Below, in pieces: positions 32,969 through 42,511 of a stretch of DNA of 64,000 bases. The stretch comes from Rs1 sp000416275. Its GTDB lineage: Bacteria > Pseudomonadota > Gammaproteobacteria > Pseudomonadales > Balneatricaceae. Position 1 is the first letter of the stretch; every line of letters begins with the position of its first letter. The stretch covers positions 3,162,001-3,226,000 of the forward strand of contig OZ251574.1 in assembly GCA_965243635.1 (NCBI GenBank). Direction: 5' to 3'. The position numbers and the translations under genes are program-made. Under the pieces are notes generated by a model. That model was given only the letters and a program-made list of their open reading frames with translations, did no database searches and was not told where the DNA came from.

Positions 32969-33445
32969 CTATTCCTCTAAGAGTGAATTTAAGGCAAAAC
33001 CACGAAAGGATTTATCAGTACTGAGCACAATGTGACTGCTGAGGTTGACCATACCCGGAATAATATCTAATAATTCATCGACGATTTGATTAAACCGCAC
33101 CATATCTGCTGCTGCAACGCGCAAGAACATATCAAAGCCACCGGAGACGGTATAGCACTCTACCAGCTCGGGGATTGCTTTGGCGCAGCGCAAAAAATTC
33201 TGAAAGCCTTCCGTACTTTGATCTTGCAGTTTAACAGTGATAATAGCCATCACACTTCGACAAGCTTTTTCTAGATTAACAATACCTATATAGGGACCGA
33301 TAAGCTCCGCTTCTTCCAGTTTCCTCACTCTATTCAGACAAGAACTCGGCGATAAATTCACTTGTTTGGCCAGCTCTTGATTAGAAATTCTGGCATCGCT
33401 TTGAAGCAACGATAGAATATTTCGATTGATTTTATCTAAACGCAT
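32969..33445 (-). CDS. Lrp/AsnC-family transcriptional regulator
   Basis: 158 aa, full Lrp length. N-terminal helix-turn-helix (RLDKINRNILSLLQSDARISNQELAKQVNLSPSSCLNRVRKLEEAELIGPYIGIVN) and C-terminal RAM effector domain (VMAIITVKLQDQS...VECYTVSGGFDMFLRVAAADM). Divergent from astA across 280 bp, so it is a good candidate for regulating arginine catabolism in response to an amino acid; that link rests on position only. Confidence 0.92.
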   Translation of the reverse strand: MRLDKINRNILSLLQSDARISNQELAKQVNLSPSSCLNRVRKLEEAELIGPYIGIVNLEKACRSVMAIITVKLQDQSTEGFQNFLRCAKAIPELVECYTVSGGFDMFLRVAAADMVRFNQIVDELLDIIPGMVNLSSHIVLSTDKSFRGFALNSLLEE

Positions 33446-33724
33446 TTAACAGATCCAAAAACTTAATTTATCAAACATTCATTAGTAGCCAGGTATCATA
33501 CCAGTCCGTTAGGCCACTATAAATAAGGGATTACAAATTTTAATACAATAAAACTCAATTATCAGCTACGACTTAAATAACAGAATTATATTTCGTATCT
33601 ATAAAACTTACCCAATTTTATGTCTATAAACAACCTGATTTAAGCAGCTCATTTTGCCCAATACTCTTTAAAATATAGGCATATACAATTGTTCTGTAGA
33701 GACTTACAGCAGTGGAGTTTTAAA

Positions 33725-34789
33725 ATGTTATTTGTTCGCCCAAGTAAACTATCCGACATTGACGCACTATTAGCTATCTCTAATAGCGTCGGTGATGGCA
33801 TGACATCTATGCCGAGCTGTATTAAAAATTGGGAGCGTAAACTACAATCTTCCAATCTAGCTTTTAACAGTACTAAGGCACCTGCCGAGGCCTGCTATTT
33901 TATGGTGTTAGAAGATAGTGAGACTGGTAAAATTGCCGGCACCACCGCCATCTATAATGGTTTAGGTTTAAGCCAACCTTTTTACTCTTACCAGCGCTCT
34001 ACCACCACCAATAAAAGTGTCACTTTAAATACCAGCATGCAAAGTGAAACTTTGACCTTGGTTGAACACTTCAAAGGCGCCAGCGAAGTGGGCTCTTTAT
34101 TCCTGTTACCTGAATATCGCAAACCCGGTGTAGGCCAAATGCTGGCCCGCTCTAGATATTTATTAATGGCTGATGCCCAACACCGTTTCTCCGATAGAGT
34201 GATGGCTGAGTTAAGAGGCTGGATTGATGATGCCGATCAGTCTCCACTATGGCAGGCGTTAGGCAGCAAATTCTTTGATATGAGTTTTCAAGAAGCGGTG
34301 ACAGTGTCCGCCACCGAAGGCTCTGCTTTTATTACAGAACTGATGCCAAAACACCCTATCTACGTAGATTTACTACCTAAATCTGCCAGAGAAGTGTTAA
34401 GCAAACCCAATTATTCCTCAGCACCAGCACTGCGAATGTTAGAAAAAGAGGGCTTTCAACACAGAGGGTTGGTTGATTTATTCGATGGCGGACCATCTGT
34501 AGACATTCAACTGCAGGATATTAAAACCATCAAAGATAGCAAAGTAGCTAGTTATCAAGTGACTGATCATCTATCAACCCTAGATCAAGATTTTTATATC
34601 TCGAATGGTGATCTACAAAACTTCAGCTTGACCATGGCCAAAGGTAGAGTCACTGACAATCAGCAATTGTTACTGTCTAGGGAAACTATTGACTTGCTGC
34701 AAGCTGGCGAAGGATCAGCCAGTAAAATACGATATGTACCGGTAATGCAGTCGAAAAAATCGCTGAACATTAATCATAAAGCAGCCTAA
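33725..34789 (+). CDS. astA: Arginine N-succinyltransferase family protein
   Basis: First step of the ammonia-producing arginine succinyltransferase (AST) pathway: arginine plus succinyl-CoA gives N2-succinylarginine. 354 aa from the ATG at 33725 (TGGAG 8 bases upstream; the longer frame from 33689 adds an unlikely leader). Family signatures: RPSKLSDIDALLAIS, YFMVLEDSETGKIAGTTAIY, ASEVGSLFLLPEYRKPGVGQMLARSRYLLMA, ELMPKHPIYVDLLP, and MLEKEGFQHRGLVDLFDGGPSVD. No astB/C/D/E follow, so either they are elsewhere or the protein works as an isolated ornithine/arginine acyltransferase (AruG-like). Confidence 0.9.
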   Translation: MLFVRPSKLSDIDALLAISNSVGDGMTSMPSCIKNWERKLQSSNLAFNSTKAPAEACYFMVLEDSETGKIAGTTAIYNGLGLSQPFYSYQRSTTTNKSVTLNTSMQSETLTLVEHFKGASEVGSLFLLPEYRKPGVGQMLARSRYLLMADAQHRFSDRVMAELRGWIDDADQSPLWQALGSKFFDMSFQEAVTVSATEGSAFITELMPKHPIYVDLLPKSAREVLSKPNYSSAPALRMLEKEGFQHRGLVDLFDGGPSVDIQLQDIKTIKDSKVASYQVTDHLSTLDQDFYISNGDLQNFSLTMAKGRVTDNQQLLLSRETIDLLQAGEGSASKIRYVPVMQSKKSLNINHKAA

Positions 34790-34813
34790 TCAGCTGCTAT
34801 GCATCTGGTGCTA

Positions 34814-35581
34814 CTAGTGCAGCGAAGCTAAATACTTCAATAGCTTTTCTAAATCTTCAGGGGTATCTATGCCGGCAGGCGGCGTTTCTACGGCAGTTTC
34901 GACATGGATGCGCTCCCCATACCACATTGCCCTAAGCTGCTCTAAACTCTCCGTTTCTTCAACGGCAGCTGGCGGCCAAGTGACATATTTATGTAACAGC
35001 GCCACTCGATACGCATAGATACCTATATGCCTTTGCCAAGTAAATATCTCAGGTAACTGAGTAGGCTGCTGTTTAGCGAATGCATCTCTGGGCCAGGGAA
35101 CCGGCGCACGGCTGAAATATAGCGCTAAACCGTTTACATCGGTTAATACTTTGACGCTGTTTGGATTGAGCAACACTTCAAGCTCACTAATCGGCTCACT
35201 TAAAGTGGCAATACTTGCAACGGACTGTCTAGCTAGGTTTTCTGCCACTTGATTAATAGTCGATGGGGGAATTAACGGCTCATCCCCCTGCACATTCACT
35301 ACCAACTCTTCATCACTAAGCCCCAACTGCGCTACCACTTCTTGCAACCTATCGGTTCCCGTAAGGTGCGTATCTTTGGTCATACAAACTTTTGCACCAA
35401 AACCTTCTGCAACCCTTTGAATACGTACATCATCAGTAGCTATCACCACTTGCTTGGCACTGGATAGCAAAGCGCGCTCATAGACGTGCTGAATCATTGG
35501 CTTGCCGATAATATCAGCCAACATTTTCCCCGGAAAACGAGTGGATGCATAGCGCGCAGGTATAACCACTGTAAAATCCAT
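34814..35581 (-). CDS. kdsB: 3-deoxy-manno-octulosonate cytidylyltransferase
   Basis: Activates Kdo as CMP-Kdo for lipopolysaccharide synthesis. 255 aa. Nucleotide site VVIPARYASTRFPGKMLADI, then VQGDEPLI and RAPVPWPRD; LALYFSRAPV and RHIGIYAYR are typical. Its ATG overlaps the Trm112-family stop by one base (TAATG), so the two are translationally coupled. It ends the lpxK-side operon in this window and converges with astA 24 bp away. Confidence 0.97.
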   Translation of the reverse strand: MDFTVVIPARYASTRFPGKMLADIIGKPMIQHVYERALLSSAKQVVIATDDVRIQRVAEGFGAKVCMTKDTHLTGTDRLQEVVAQLGLSDEELVVNVQGDEPLIPPSTINQVAENLARQSVASIATLSEPISELEVLLNPNSVKVLTDVNGLALYFSRAPVPWPRDAFAKQQPTQLPEIFTWQRHIGIYAYRVALLHKYVTWPPAAVEETESLEQLRAMWYGERIHVETAVETPPAGIDTPEDLEKLLKYLASLH

Positions 35582-35766
35582 TATTTTTTAAGCCTCTCAT
35601 CGGCACTTAAGGTACGGGCTTCAGTTTCAAGCATCACCGGAATGCCATCTCTTATGGGATAGGCAAGTCCACTGCTTCGGCATATCAATTCATTGCTTTC
35701 TCGGTTCCATTCAACCGGGGCTTTTGATACCGGACAAACCAATATATCTAATAATTTCTTGTCCAT
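35581..35766 (-). CDS. Trm112-family protein (YcaR-like)
   Basis: 61 aa: MDKKLLDILVCPVSKAPVEWNRESNELICRSSGLAYPIRDGIPVML. Short zinc-ribbon-like fold related to eukaryotic Trm112, regularly located between lpxK and kdsB in gammaproteobacteria. Only one cysteine (CPVSK) plus one later Cys remain, so zinc binding is doubtful. Its function in bacteria is unproven. Confidence 0.93.
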   Translation of the reverse strand: MDKKLLDILVCPVSKAPVEWNRESNELICRSSGLAYPIRDGIPVMLETEARTLSADERLKK

Positions 35767-35936
35767 TATTTCTCTCTCTATTTCTGAAAATTACGGTTAA
35801 TTAACTTTCAAGCTAGCCTGCGGGTCCGCTCTGACCTAGACAGCACTAATGCATTAATAGCACCGCGCTCTCCAGAGGTATTTAGCACTGGCTTATAAAT
35901 GAAGTCTAGTGAATTTCTGGCTGTAACACACTGCTA

Positions 35937-36968
35937 TTAATTATTTCCAGCAGCTGTATTTTTGCGCTTTAGCAACTGCAATCTAGCGATTAATTGTTGG
36001 AGAAACTGCTCATCCAACTGCGCAGCTATTTTAAGATAATAACTATTGGCAGGCGCTATATTTTTGCATTTTACCGCATCTTTTTCTGTCATACAGATAA
36101 TGTCTCGATCGCCAACCTTAAAATCGGCACGCTGATATTGATGATGATCGGGAAAACTATTCGGCACTGCATCGATGCCGAGATTTCTCAAGGTACTATA
36201 AAAACGCTCTGGATTACCAATGCCGGCGACTGCATACAGCTGAACCCCATCGCGCTTCGCTATCTGCTCAAATTCGGCCAGACTCAAAACAGCATTATCA
36301 CTGAGACGATACCAGGCGATTGGCTGCATCCGCATACAGAACTGCCTATCGACAATGCTAGCTGGTGCACATTCATCCGCTTGATTAACTACCACAAAAT
36401 CGACAGTATTCAAGCGCTCAACAGGCTCCCTTAAAGGCCCCACTGGCAGACAGTGTCGATTACCTAGGCCTCTGGCACCATCAATCACTGCAATTTCTAT
36501 ATCACGACCCATCTTATAGTGTTGCAATCCATCATCACTGATAATTACATCGCATCGATTGTTGGCTAATAAAAACTGACAGGCGCTCACTCTATCGGGA
36601 TCTATCACTAAATTAACCTTAGTACGCTGTACTATCATTAATGGCTCGTCAGCAGATTGCTCTGCGCTATCCGCAGCCCGCACTTGGTAGGGAAAATCAT
36701 CTCGCTTAGACCCATAACCACGACTAACTACCCCAACTTTATAACCTTGAGCGGTTAGCGCGGTAATTAAATTTATGGTCAACGGACTTTTTCCAGTGCC
36801 TCCTACGCTAATATTACCAACCACTATTAATGGACAGGGCGCATGCCATTGTTTTTTTAGTAATCGACGGCGATTGCCGGCCGATAACAGCCTAAATAAT
36901 AATTCAATCGGCCACAATAGCAGTGTCCAACTAGCTTTGTTTTGGTACCAGGCATCGTTTAAATTCAT
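35937..36968 (-). CDS. lpxK: Tetraacyldisaccharide 4'-kinase
   Basis: Phosphorylates the 4' position of the lipid A disaccharide at the inner face of the inner membrane. 343 aa. N-terminal membrane-associating helix near LLLWPIELLFRLLSAGNR; P-loop VVGNISVGGTGKSPLTINLI; VVSRGYGSK and ISDDGLQHYKMGRDIEI are the family signatures. Starts 1 bp after the exbD-type gene ends, so it is part of the exbB-exbD-lpxK unit. A 170-bp gap separates it from the Trm112-family gene. Confidence 0.96.
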   Translation of the reverse strand: MNLNDAWYQNKASWTLLLWPIELLFRLLSAGNRRRLLKKQWHAPCPLIVVGNISVGGTGKSPLTINLITALTAQGYKVGVVSRGYGSKRDDFPYQVRAADSAEQSADEPLMIVQRTKVNLVIDPDRVSACQFLLANNRCDVIISDDGLQHYKMGRDIEIAVIDGARGLGNRHCLPVGPLREPVERLNTVDFVVVNQADECAPASIVDRQFCMRMQPIAWYRLSDNAVLSLAEFEQIAKRDGVQLYAVAGIGNPERFYSTLRNLGIDAVPNSFPDHHQYQRADFKVGDRDIICMTEKDAVKCKNIAPANSYYLKIAAQLDEQFLQQLIARLQLLKRKNTAAGNN

Positions 36969-36969
36969 A

Positions 36970-37419
36970 CTACCGCGGCTCGGTCTTGAGAGTTGAGATA
37001 CTCAATTTACTGAAGCCTAACTGCCCAGCTACATCCATGGTCGTAACAACAAATTGGTGAGGCGTTGCCGCATCCGCAGTAATTGTTAGCCTAGCCTGAG
37101 ACCGCTTTGAATTTTTACTTGCCGCTGCATTTAGCTTAGCTTTTAAGGCTTGTTTTAAAGTCAGTATATCACTGTCGGGCAAAATCACTCCGTCGATTTT
37201 ATAGCCCCCTTTGGCATCAATAAATACTTCTATAGCCTCCGACTCTTGCACACTGCTATCAGCTATTTCAGCCTTAGGTAGCGTTATCCCCAAGCGTGAC
37301 TCTTTGATAAAAGTAGTAGATACCATAAAAAATATTAGTAACAAAAACACCACATCAATCAGTGGAGTCATGTTCACGTCTATGTCTTGACGTACCCTAC
37401 GTTGAAATTTCATGCGCAA
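36970..37419 (-). CDS. ExbD/TolR-family biopolymer transport protein
   Basis: 149 aa, single N-terminal membrane helix containing the proton-path aspartate (TPLIDVVFLLLIFFMVSTTF), followed by a periplasmic domain of the ExbD/TolR type. Works with the MotA/TolQ/ExbB-type protein encoded just upstream to couple proton flow to an outer-membrane task. Its fixed position before lpxK in pseudomonad-like genomes suggests a housekeeping envelope role rather than siderophore uptake. 3 bp after the previous gene. Confidence 0.93.
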   Translation of the reverse strand: MRMKFQRRVRQDIDVNMTPLIDVVFLLLIFFMVSTTFIKESRLGITLPKAEIADSSVQESEAIEVFIDAKGGYKIDGVILPDSDILTLKQALKAKLNAAASKNSKRSQARLTITADAATPHQFVVTTMDVAGQLGFSKLSISTLKTEPR

Positions 37420-37422
37420 TTC

Positions 37423-38055
37423 CTAGAAAGATTTTGCATCTTCATCGCCGTGAATACTGTCGACAAGTCGCACTGCCTGCTGCTCCATTTCGATGACCAA
37501 GCTATCTATTTTACGGTGAAAATAGCGATGAAATATTAAGGTTGGTATTGCAACACACATCCCCGCTGCGGTAGTAATTAATGCCTCTGATATCCCCCCC
37601 GCCAACACACTAGTATCACCACTTCCCTCTAACATAATGGCAGTGAACACTTTTATCATGCCTATCACAGTACCCAACAAACCCAGCAGGGGCGTAATTG
37701 CAGCAATCGTGCCTAGGGCTGTTAAATTACGTTCTAAATCATGCACGACGATAGCTGCCGCCTCTTGAATACTTTCCTGCATCCGCTCTCGCGATAGCGA
37801 AGCGCTATTCAAGCCAGCTATAATAATAGCACCTAAAGGACTGCTACTTTTCATTTCTTGCATCCGTTCGGTAGTCATTTGATCGCTTTTAACCCACAGC
37901 CAAACACTGGACATTAAATCCGTAGGAGTGACATTACAGGTTCTCAAACTGATCGCACGCTCCAAACTTATCGCCAGAGACAACACAGAGCAAATAACAA
38001 TAGGCACCATTAACCAGCCACCTGAGAGCAACACTTCTAACACACTATTCTCCAT
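37423..38055 (-). CDS. MotA/TolQ/ExbB-family proton channel protein
   Basis: 210 aa with three membrane helices: VLLSGGWLMVPIVICSVLSLAISLE, then LTALGTIAAITPLLGLLGTVIGMIKVF and ISEALITTAAGMCVAIPTLIFHRYF. The last two form the conserved channel signature. Partner of the ExbD-type protein directly downstream. First gene of the exbB-exbD-lpxK group; the promoter should lie in 38056-38435. Confidence 0.93.
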   Translation of the reverse strand: MENSVLEVLLSGGWLMVPIVICSVLSLAISLERAISLRTCNVTPTDLMSSVWLWVKSDQMTTERMQEMKSSSPLGAIIIAGLNSASLSRERMQESIQEAAAIVVHDLERNLTALGTIAAITPLLGLLGTVIGMIKVFTAIMLEGSGDTSVLAGGISEALITTAAGMCVAIPTLIFHRYFHRKIDSLVIEMEQQAVRLVDSIHGDEDAKSF

Positions 38056-38435
38056 TCATTTGTTTAACACTTGAATCAGTGACTGCGCTGCATCACATAG
38101 CACAAGCTCTTGATTATTGATTATTGACTATTGATTTAAGCTAAGGTAATTATTTTTGCCGAAAGACGCCACCAAAACAGCATGCTATATTTCTTAGCCA
38201 CAGATCGGGCCCGCTATGTGACTGTCGAAATTCAAATAATAGAATTTTAAAATCAACGGTTTAATAAAGAGCCATTATAATCGGAGACTCAGCTGTTGAC
38301 CACTCAAAACTCACCTAAGCCATTGAGTTATCCTATTAAGGACCGCCTTTTTTTCACGGGCAAAAAGGGCCATTAAATTAGCTAAAGAACAGCCTGAAGC
38401 TATTTTCATTATAAATAACCGCCATCTAAATAAAC
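38056..38435. other. Spacer between comEC and the exbB-type gene
   Basis: 380 bp without a gene. Contains a family-2 MITE remnant at its left side and otherwise AT-rich DNA that must include the promoter for exbB-exbD-lpxK. No structured RNA recognised. Confidence 0.55.
38070..38115. repeat. Family-2 MITE, left-end remnant
   Basis: TTGAATCAGTGACTGCGCTG and CATCACATAGCACAAGCTCTTGA match one outer quarter of the family; the remainder is missing. Located immediately upstream of the exbB-type start. Confidence 0.65.
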
Positions 38436-40826
38436 TTACCACCAATAGCGTTTATGACGATTTTTATAACTTTTTATACTGCAACCTTCAGCACTTGACT
38501 GCAACTCTATACTACCCTGAAGATCAGTTCTATACACTTGAATGTTATGAGCTTTTAATCTTGCCAGCACCAGCGGGTGGGGGTGACCATAGCGATTATT
38601 GTAAGCATTGCTAACCAGTGCATCGCTGAATTTTTCGCGCTTAAGAAACGCCGCTGCCGTCGATGTATTACTGCCATGGTGCCCGACCACCAACACTTTC
38701 TGCTTAGACCGTTGCCGGCTAGGCAACAACAGCGCCTCTATTTTACGCTCCGCATCTGCCATAATTAATAGGCTACACTGCTCAGTCGCTATTTCCAGCA
38801 CACAAGATTTGTTATTGTTATTTGTCTTGGCGATAGTTTCTGGCTGGCGATAATGAAAAGAAACTTGATCCCACTGCCAGCGCTCATTACTTTGACAGGT
38901 TTTATGATCGATTGATCCATCGCCTTGCAACTCGCTGTCTAATTTTTTGATCTGCAATGATTTTTGCGCAGCCAGTAATCCCCCGCTGTGATCATTATCA
39001 GTATGACTAATCACTAGCAAATCCAAGGTATCGATAGCAAGATGAGACAGCAGTGGTTCTACACTGGCAGTAAAATAATTGAAACCGGAATCATAAGCCG
39101 CCCCGGTATCGAAGAGTAAAGTGTGAGAGCGGGTTTCGATTAAAACAGCTAGCCCTTGGCCAACGTCAATTAATGTCATTTTAAACTGAGCGGGCTGTAG
39201 CGGTGCCCGCACTGGAGGAAATAGAATCAACAGCGCGGCACATAAACCAACCAACTTCATCCTTTTACCTATCGGTAATAACAATACCAAACAGCTTAAA
39301 GCAATCAGCAACACTAACGCCTTAGGCAAAGTATTGACGCTTACAATTAGCCCAGCTGCACTACTTTCTAGGTTTTCTAAGACCAGCCAGAAATAATCTA
39401 AGGCCCTGGCAAGCAGCTGCAGGGGAAATTCAACTTTAAAAAAGCCGAACACCAACACCGGCAGCAACAATAATAACAGCAGTGAAATAAAACTGATTGC
39501 GACTATATTGACCAGTGGAGACAGTAGCGAGACTTGCTGGAAGTAGATTAACAACAGCGGTAGCAGTGCGAGCCAGACCCAAATTTGGCTTTTCAACAAA
39601 ACTAACCATTTACCTGAATTACTGCGATAACCCTGTAGGCAAATCAAGCTAGCGACAGCCACAAAAGAAAGCCATAATCCGGGCTGCATGACACTCAACG
39701 GCTGCCAGCTAATTATAATAATTAACGCCAGCCACCAGCGCTGCCATAAATTCGGTTTGAGTTTGAGCCAATTACCGGCGATTAACACTAAAGCCATCAG
39801 CCAAGCTCGCTGAGTAGACAAACTACCCCCGGCCAAAAAAACATAGCCAAGACTAAGTGATAGCGCCCCTACTTCTGGCAAGTAAAGCAGCGCAGCGCAA
39901 AAACCACTGCCGGCAAATAAGCGTCGCAATAGCGCGCGAATCACGAAGAAGATCCACCAGCCAATCGCCACCATAATCCCAACATGCAAACCGCTAACCA
40001 CCAACAAATGCACTGTGCCAGTACTGCGCATTTGCTGCCACTGCAGATCACTAATCGCAGATTTATCACCGAGTATCAAGGCGTACAGTGTGGCCTTGGC
40101 GCTATCGCTAATTTGCTGTCGACTAATCCAGCGCTTGAGCTGATGCCGCAGCCCTTGTAGCGCAGAGAAGCTCGTCGCAATGCTAAGCACCTCACGTACA
40201 TACCCGGTGGCATTAACACCATTATTTAGCGCCCAGAGCCCGGCATCAAAGGTACCATAGCTATAGCTTGATCTTGGGGTTTTAAGCTTGACCTGAACCT
40301 GTATTTTATCCCCTGCCTGCACTGCTAATTCCGGGTAGTAATAGCTCAGCGAGATCTTGTTTAAATCGACATTCACCTCGCCGCACACCGCTTCATCAAC
40401 CAACAAAAGCAAGCGATTACTGTTAACAGCGATCTTTGGTATCCCGGTGACAACACCGCTGACCAGACACTTTCTAGGGGTCACAGTGTCATCGAATAAT
40501 TCAGCCAATAACAAGTGACCGTGTAGCGCAGCTACCGAAAATGACAGAACAAAAACATGTACAGCTACTAACCAGCGCCTCTGCAATAGCAGCACTGCCC
40601 TATAAGCGAAACGCTTAAGCATCAAAAAATAGCGCTTTGAGGTAAGAAAAGAGCTGCCAGCCGAGATCTGCTGATTATTCAACACAAGCCCAGTCGCGAG
40701 TAACAGCGACACGAACGAGTATATTAACGCAGCTATTAACCAAACCTGCTGAGGAAGCTCGGCTAGATAGCTAACACATACCACACCAGCCACATAACTA
40801 ATATTGTAAATAAGCATGGCGGGCAT
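38436..40826 (-). CDS. comEC: ComEC/Rec2 DNA internalisation protein
   Basis: 796 aa polytopic membrane protein that brings single-stranded DNA across the inner membrane during natural transformation. N-terminal membrane helices and OB-fold DUF4131 part (LVSGVVTGIPKIAVNSNRLLLLV), the Competence domain (ALILGDKSAISDLQWQQMRSTGTVHLLVVSGLHVG), and a C-terminal metallo-beta-lactamase-like domain (TLIDVGQGLAVLIET, ISHTDNDHSGGLLAA, VVGHHGSNTSTA). Full length with all three parts, so natural competence is possible. Divergent from the DUF2062 gene. Confidence 0.95.
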   Translation of the reverse strand: MPAMLIYNISYVAGVVCVSYLAELPQQVWLIAALIYSFVSLLLATGLVLNNQQISAGSSFLTSKRYFLMLKRFAYRAVLLLQRRWLVAVHVFVLSFSVAALHGHLLLAELFDDTVTPRKCLVSGVVTGIPKIAVNSNRLLLLVDEAVCGEVNVDLNKISLSYYYPELAVQAGDKIQVQVKLKTPRSSYSYGTFDAGLWALNNGVNATGYVREVLSIATSFSALQGLRHQLKRWISRQQISDSAKATLYALILGDKSAISDLQWQQMRSTGTVHLLVVSGLHVGIMVAIGWWIFFVIRALLRRLFAGSGFCAALLYLPEVGALSLSLGYVFLAGGSLSTQRAWLMALVLIAGNWLKLKPNLWQRWWLALIIIISWQPLSVMQPGLWLSFVAVASLICLQGYRSNSGKWLVLLKSQIWVWLALLPLLLIYFQQVSLLSPLVNIVAISFISLLLLLLLPVLVFGFFKVEFPLQLLARALDYFWLVLENLESSAAGLIVSVNTLPKALVLLIALSCLVLLLPIGKRMKLVGLCAALLILFPPVRAPLQPAQFKMTLIDVGQGLAVLIETRSHTLLFDTGAAYDSGFNYFTASVEPLLSHLAIDTLDLLVISHTDNDHSGGLLAAQKSLQIKKLDSELQGDGSIDHKTCQSNERWQWDQVSFHYRQPETIAKTNNNNKSCVLEIATEQCSLLIMADAERKIEALLLPSRQRSKQKVLVVGHHGSNTSTAAAFLKREKFSDALVSNAYNNRYGHPHPLVLARLKAHNIQVYRTDLQGSIELQSSAEGCSIKSYKNRHKRYWW

Positions 40827-41030
40827 GCTTCAAATACAACTTGGTATAATTTCTGTCATTTACCCACTCTCCGGTTTAGCAGAAAAATATATTGAAAACC
40901 ACTTAACCGACAAATAGTTAGCTGATATTTTAACGGCGGAAATTTATCTTATTAAGCCAATCATATTTAACTAGCTAAATGCCAATTCATGTGCATAATA
41001 TAAGATACTTGTATAAGAAAGTTTGCCTCG

Positions 41031-41597
41031 ATGCCCCGTAAATTTATTAAAAAATACATGCCTAATGAGCAGACTTTAAAAGACCAACCGTCACTAAAGT
41101 GGCTCGGAAAATTTTTAAAACATCCTTCATTATGGCATTTAAATAGAAAATCAGTTTCAAGAGCTTTCCTGGTCGGTATCTTTTGTGCTTTTTTACCTAT
41201 CCCATTTCAAATGCTGGTAGCGGCGATTTTTGCAATCATCATCCGCTCCAACTTGGCTGTGTCTGTCAGTTTAGTTTGGATTACCAATCCTATCACGATT
41301 CCACCGCTCTTTTATTTTACCTACAAGGTCGGCACTGTGGCCTTAGGGACTGAGTCGTACCATCATCAAATAGAGTTTAGCTATGAATACTTGGTCTCGG
41401 AACTAGCATCCATCTGGTGGCCTCTAATAACAGGATCACTGATCTGCGCGGTGATATTTTCGATTATCGCCTTCACCGCGATCAATTTTTTTTGGATCTG
41501 GCAGGTGCGAAGAAGCTGGAAAAAGCGCTTAAATAGACTGAGGAAAAACAGCAGAGCTAAACGCGAGCAGCTCAAAAGTGAAACAAAAATAGACTAG
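41031..41597 (+). CDS. DUF2062 inner-membrane protein
   Basis: 188 aa. The DUF2062 signature SRAFLVGIFCAFLPIPFQMLVAAIFAIIIRSNLAVSVSLVWITNPITIPPLFYFTYKVG is clear. Two or three membrane helices are followed by a strongly basic cytosolic tail (RRSWKKRLNRLRKNSRAKR). Conserved neighbour of comEC in pseudomonad-like genomes; function unknown. Stands alone on the plus strand between comEC and lolD. Confidence 0.9.
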   Translation: MPRKFIKKYMPNEQTLKDQPSLKWLGKFLKHPSLWHLNRKSVSRAFLVGIFCAFLPIPFQMLVAAIFAIIIRSNLAVSVSLVWITNPITIPPLFYFTYKVGTVALGTESYHHQIEFSYEYLVSELASIWWPLITGSLICAVIFSIIAFTAINFFWIWQVRRSWKKRLNRLRKNSRAKREQLKSETKID

Positions 41598-41746
41598 TGA
41601 GGAAATGGTTAGTAATTAAATGAAAGGTAGCCACTAATCATATGAAGAGTAGAGACGACTGTTTGGGCTGCTAGACAATAACTGTCTTTTAGCCACAATA
41701 TGTGGCTGAGCTATCGATTAGTACAACTGGCTAAAGAATAGAATAA

Positions 41747-41821
41747 GACCTCAACATAAGGACAACCTACGCATCGTAGCCCTGGTATCACTTTCGCTAC
41801 TCACACTATGCTGAGAGCTCA
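41747..41821. repeat. Miniature, degenerate family-1 copy
   Basis: GACCTCAACATAAGG at one side and CTATGCTGAGAGCTC at the other resemble decayed family-1 inverted ends around a shortened middle. The copy lies in the 3' region of lolD. Confidence 0.4.
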
Positions 41822-41824
41822 GAA

Positions 41825-42511
41825 TTAATGACCGCTTTTAAGCTGCAACTGACCGTCTTTTAAAATCAAAATACGATCCATTCTTGAAGCGAGCTTTTCA
41901 TCGTGAGTCACCACAATAAATGAAATATTATATTCCAGATTCAACTTATCCATCAAAGCTTGAATATCCAGCGCTGTATGGCTATCTAGGTTACCCGTAG
42001 GCTCATCCATCAACACACAAGCCGGCTTAGTGACTAATGCTCTGGCGATGGCAACCCTCTGTCTCTCGCCACCACTTAGCTGCGCCGGCTTATGCTGCAA
42101 GCGCTTGGCCAATCCCACGGCAACCAATAGCTGTGTCGACTTTTCAAGTACTTGCTGCTTTTTCTCTCCCGCTAGTAATAGCGGCATAGCAACATTTTCC
42201 AAGGCGCTAAATTCAGGTAACAAATGATGAAATTGATAAACGAAACCAAGCTTTTGATTGCGTAGCCTAGTGCGCTTGCGCTCAGATATTTGATAGAGAG
42301 GCTCCCCGTCAATCAACACTGAACCCGCGGTCGGTGCTTCCAAACCACCAATGGTGTTCAACAAGGTGGTTTTACCTGAGCCCGAAGCCCCCATAATTGC
42401 AACCTTTTCCCCCTGCGCAATAGTAAAGTTAATATCATGCAGAATTTTTAGCTCGCTACCCGCCTCACTAAAAGTACGACAAATATTTTTACAAACCAGT
42501 ACATCACTCAT
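41825..42511 (-). CDS. lolD: Lipoprotein-releasing ABC transporter ATPase
   Basis: 228 aa from the ATG at 42511; the longer frame lacks a ribosome site and merely overlaps lolC. ATPase of the Lol complex that lifts outer-membrane lipoproteins off the inner membrane to LolA. Walker A GASGSGKTTLLNTIGGL, Q-loop FVYQFHHLLPEFSALENVAMPLL (the LolD-specific sequence), signature LSGGERQRVAIARAL, and Walker B ACVLMDEPTGNLD. Overlaps the lolC-type stop by 8 bp. Confidence 0.96.
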   Translation of the reverse strand: MSDVLVCKNICRTFSEAGSELKILHDINFTIAQGEKVAIMGASGSGKTTLLNTIGGLEAPTAGSVLIDGEPLYQISERKRTRLRNQKLGFVYQFHHLLPEFSALENVAMPLLLAGEKKQQVLEKSTQLLVAVGLAKRLQHKPAQLSGGERQRVAIARALVTKPACVLMDEPTGNLDSHTALDIQALMDKLNLEYNISFIVVTHDEKLASRMDRILILKDGQLQLKSGH

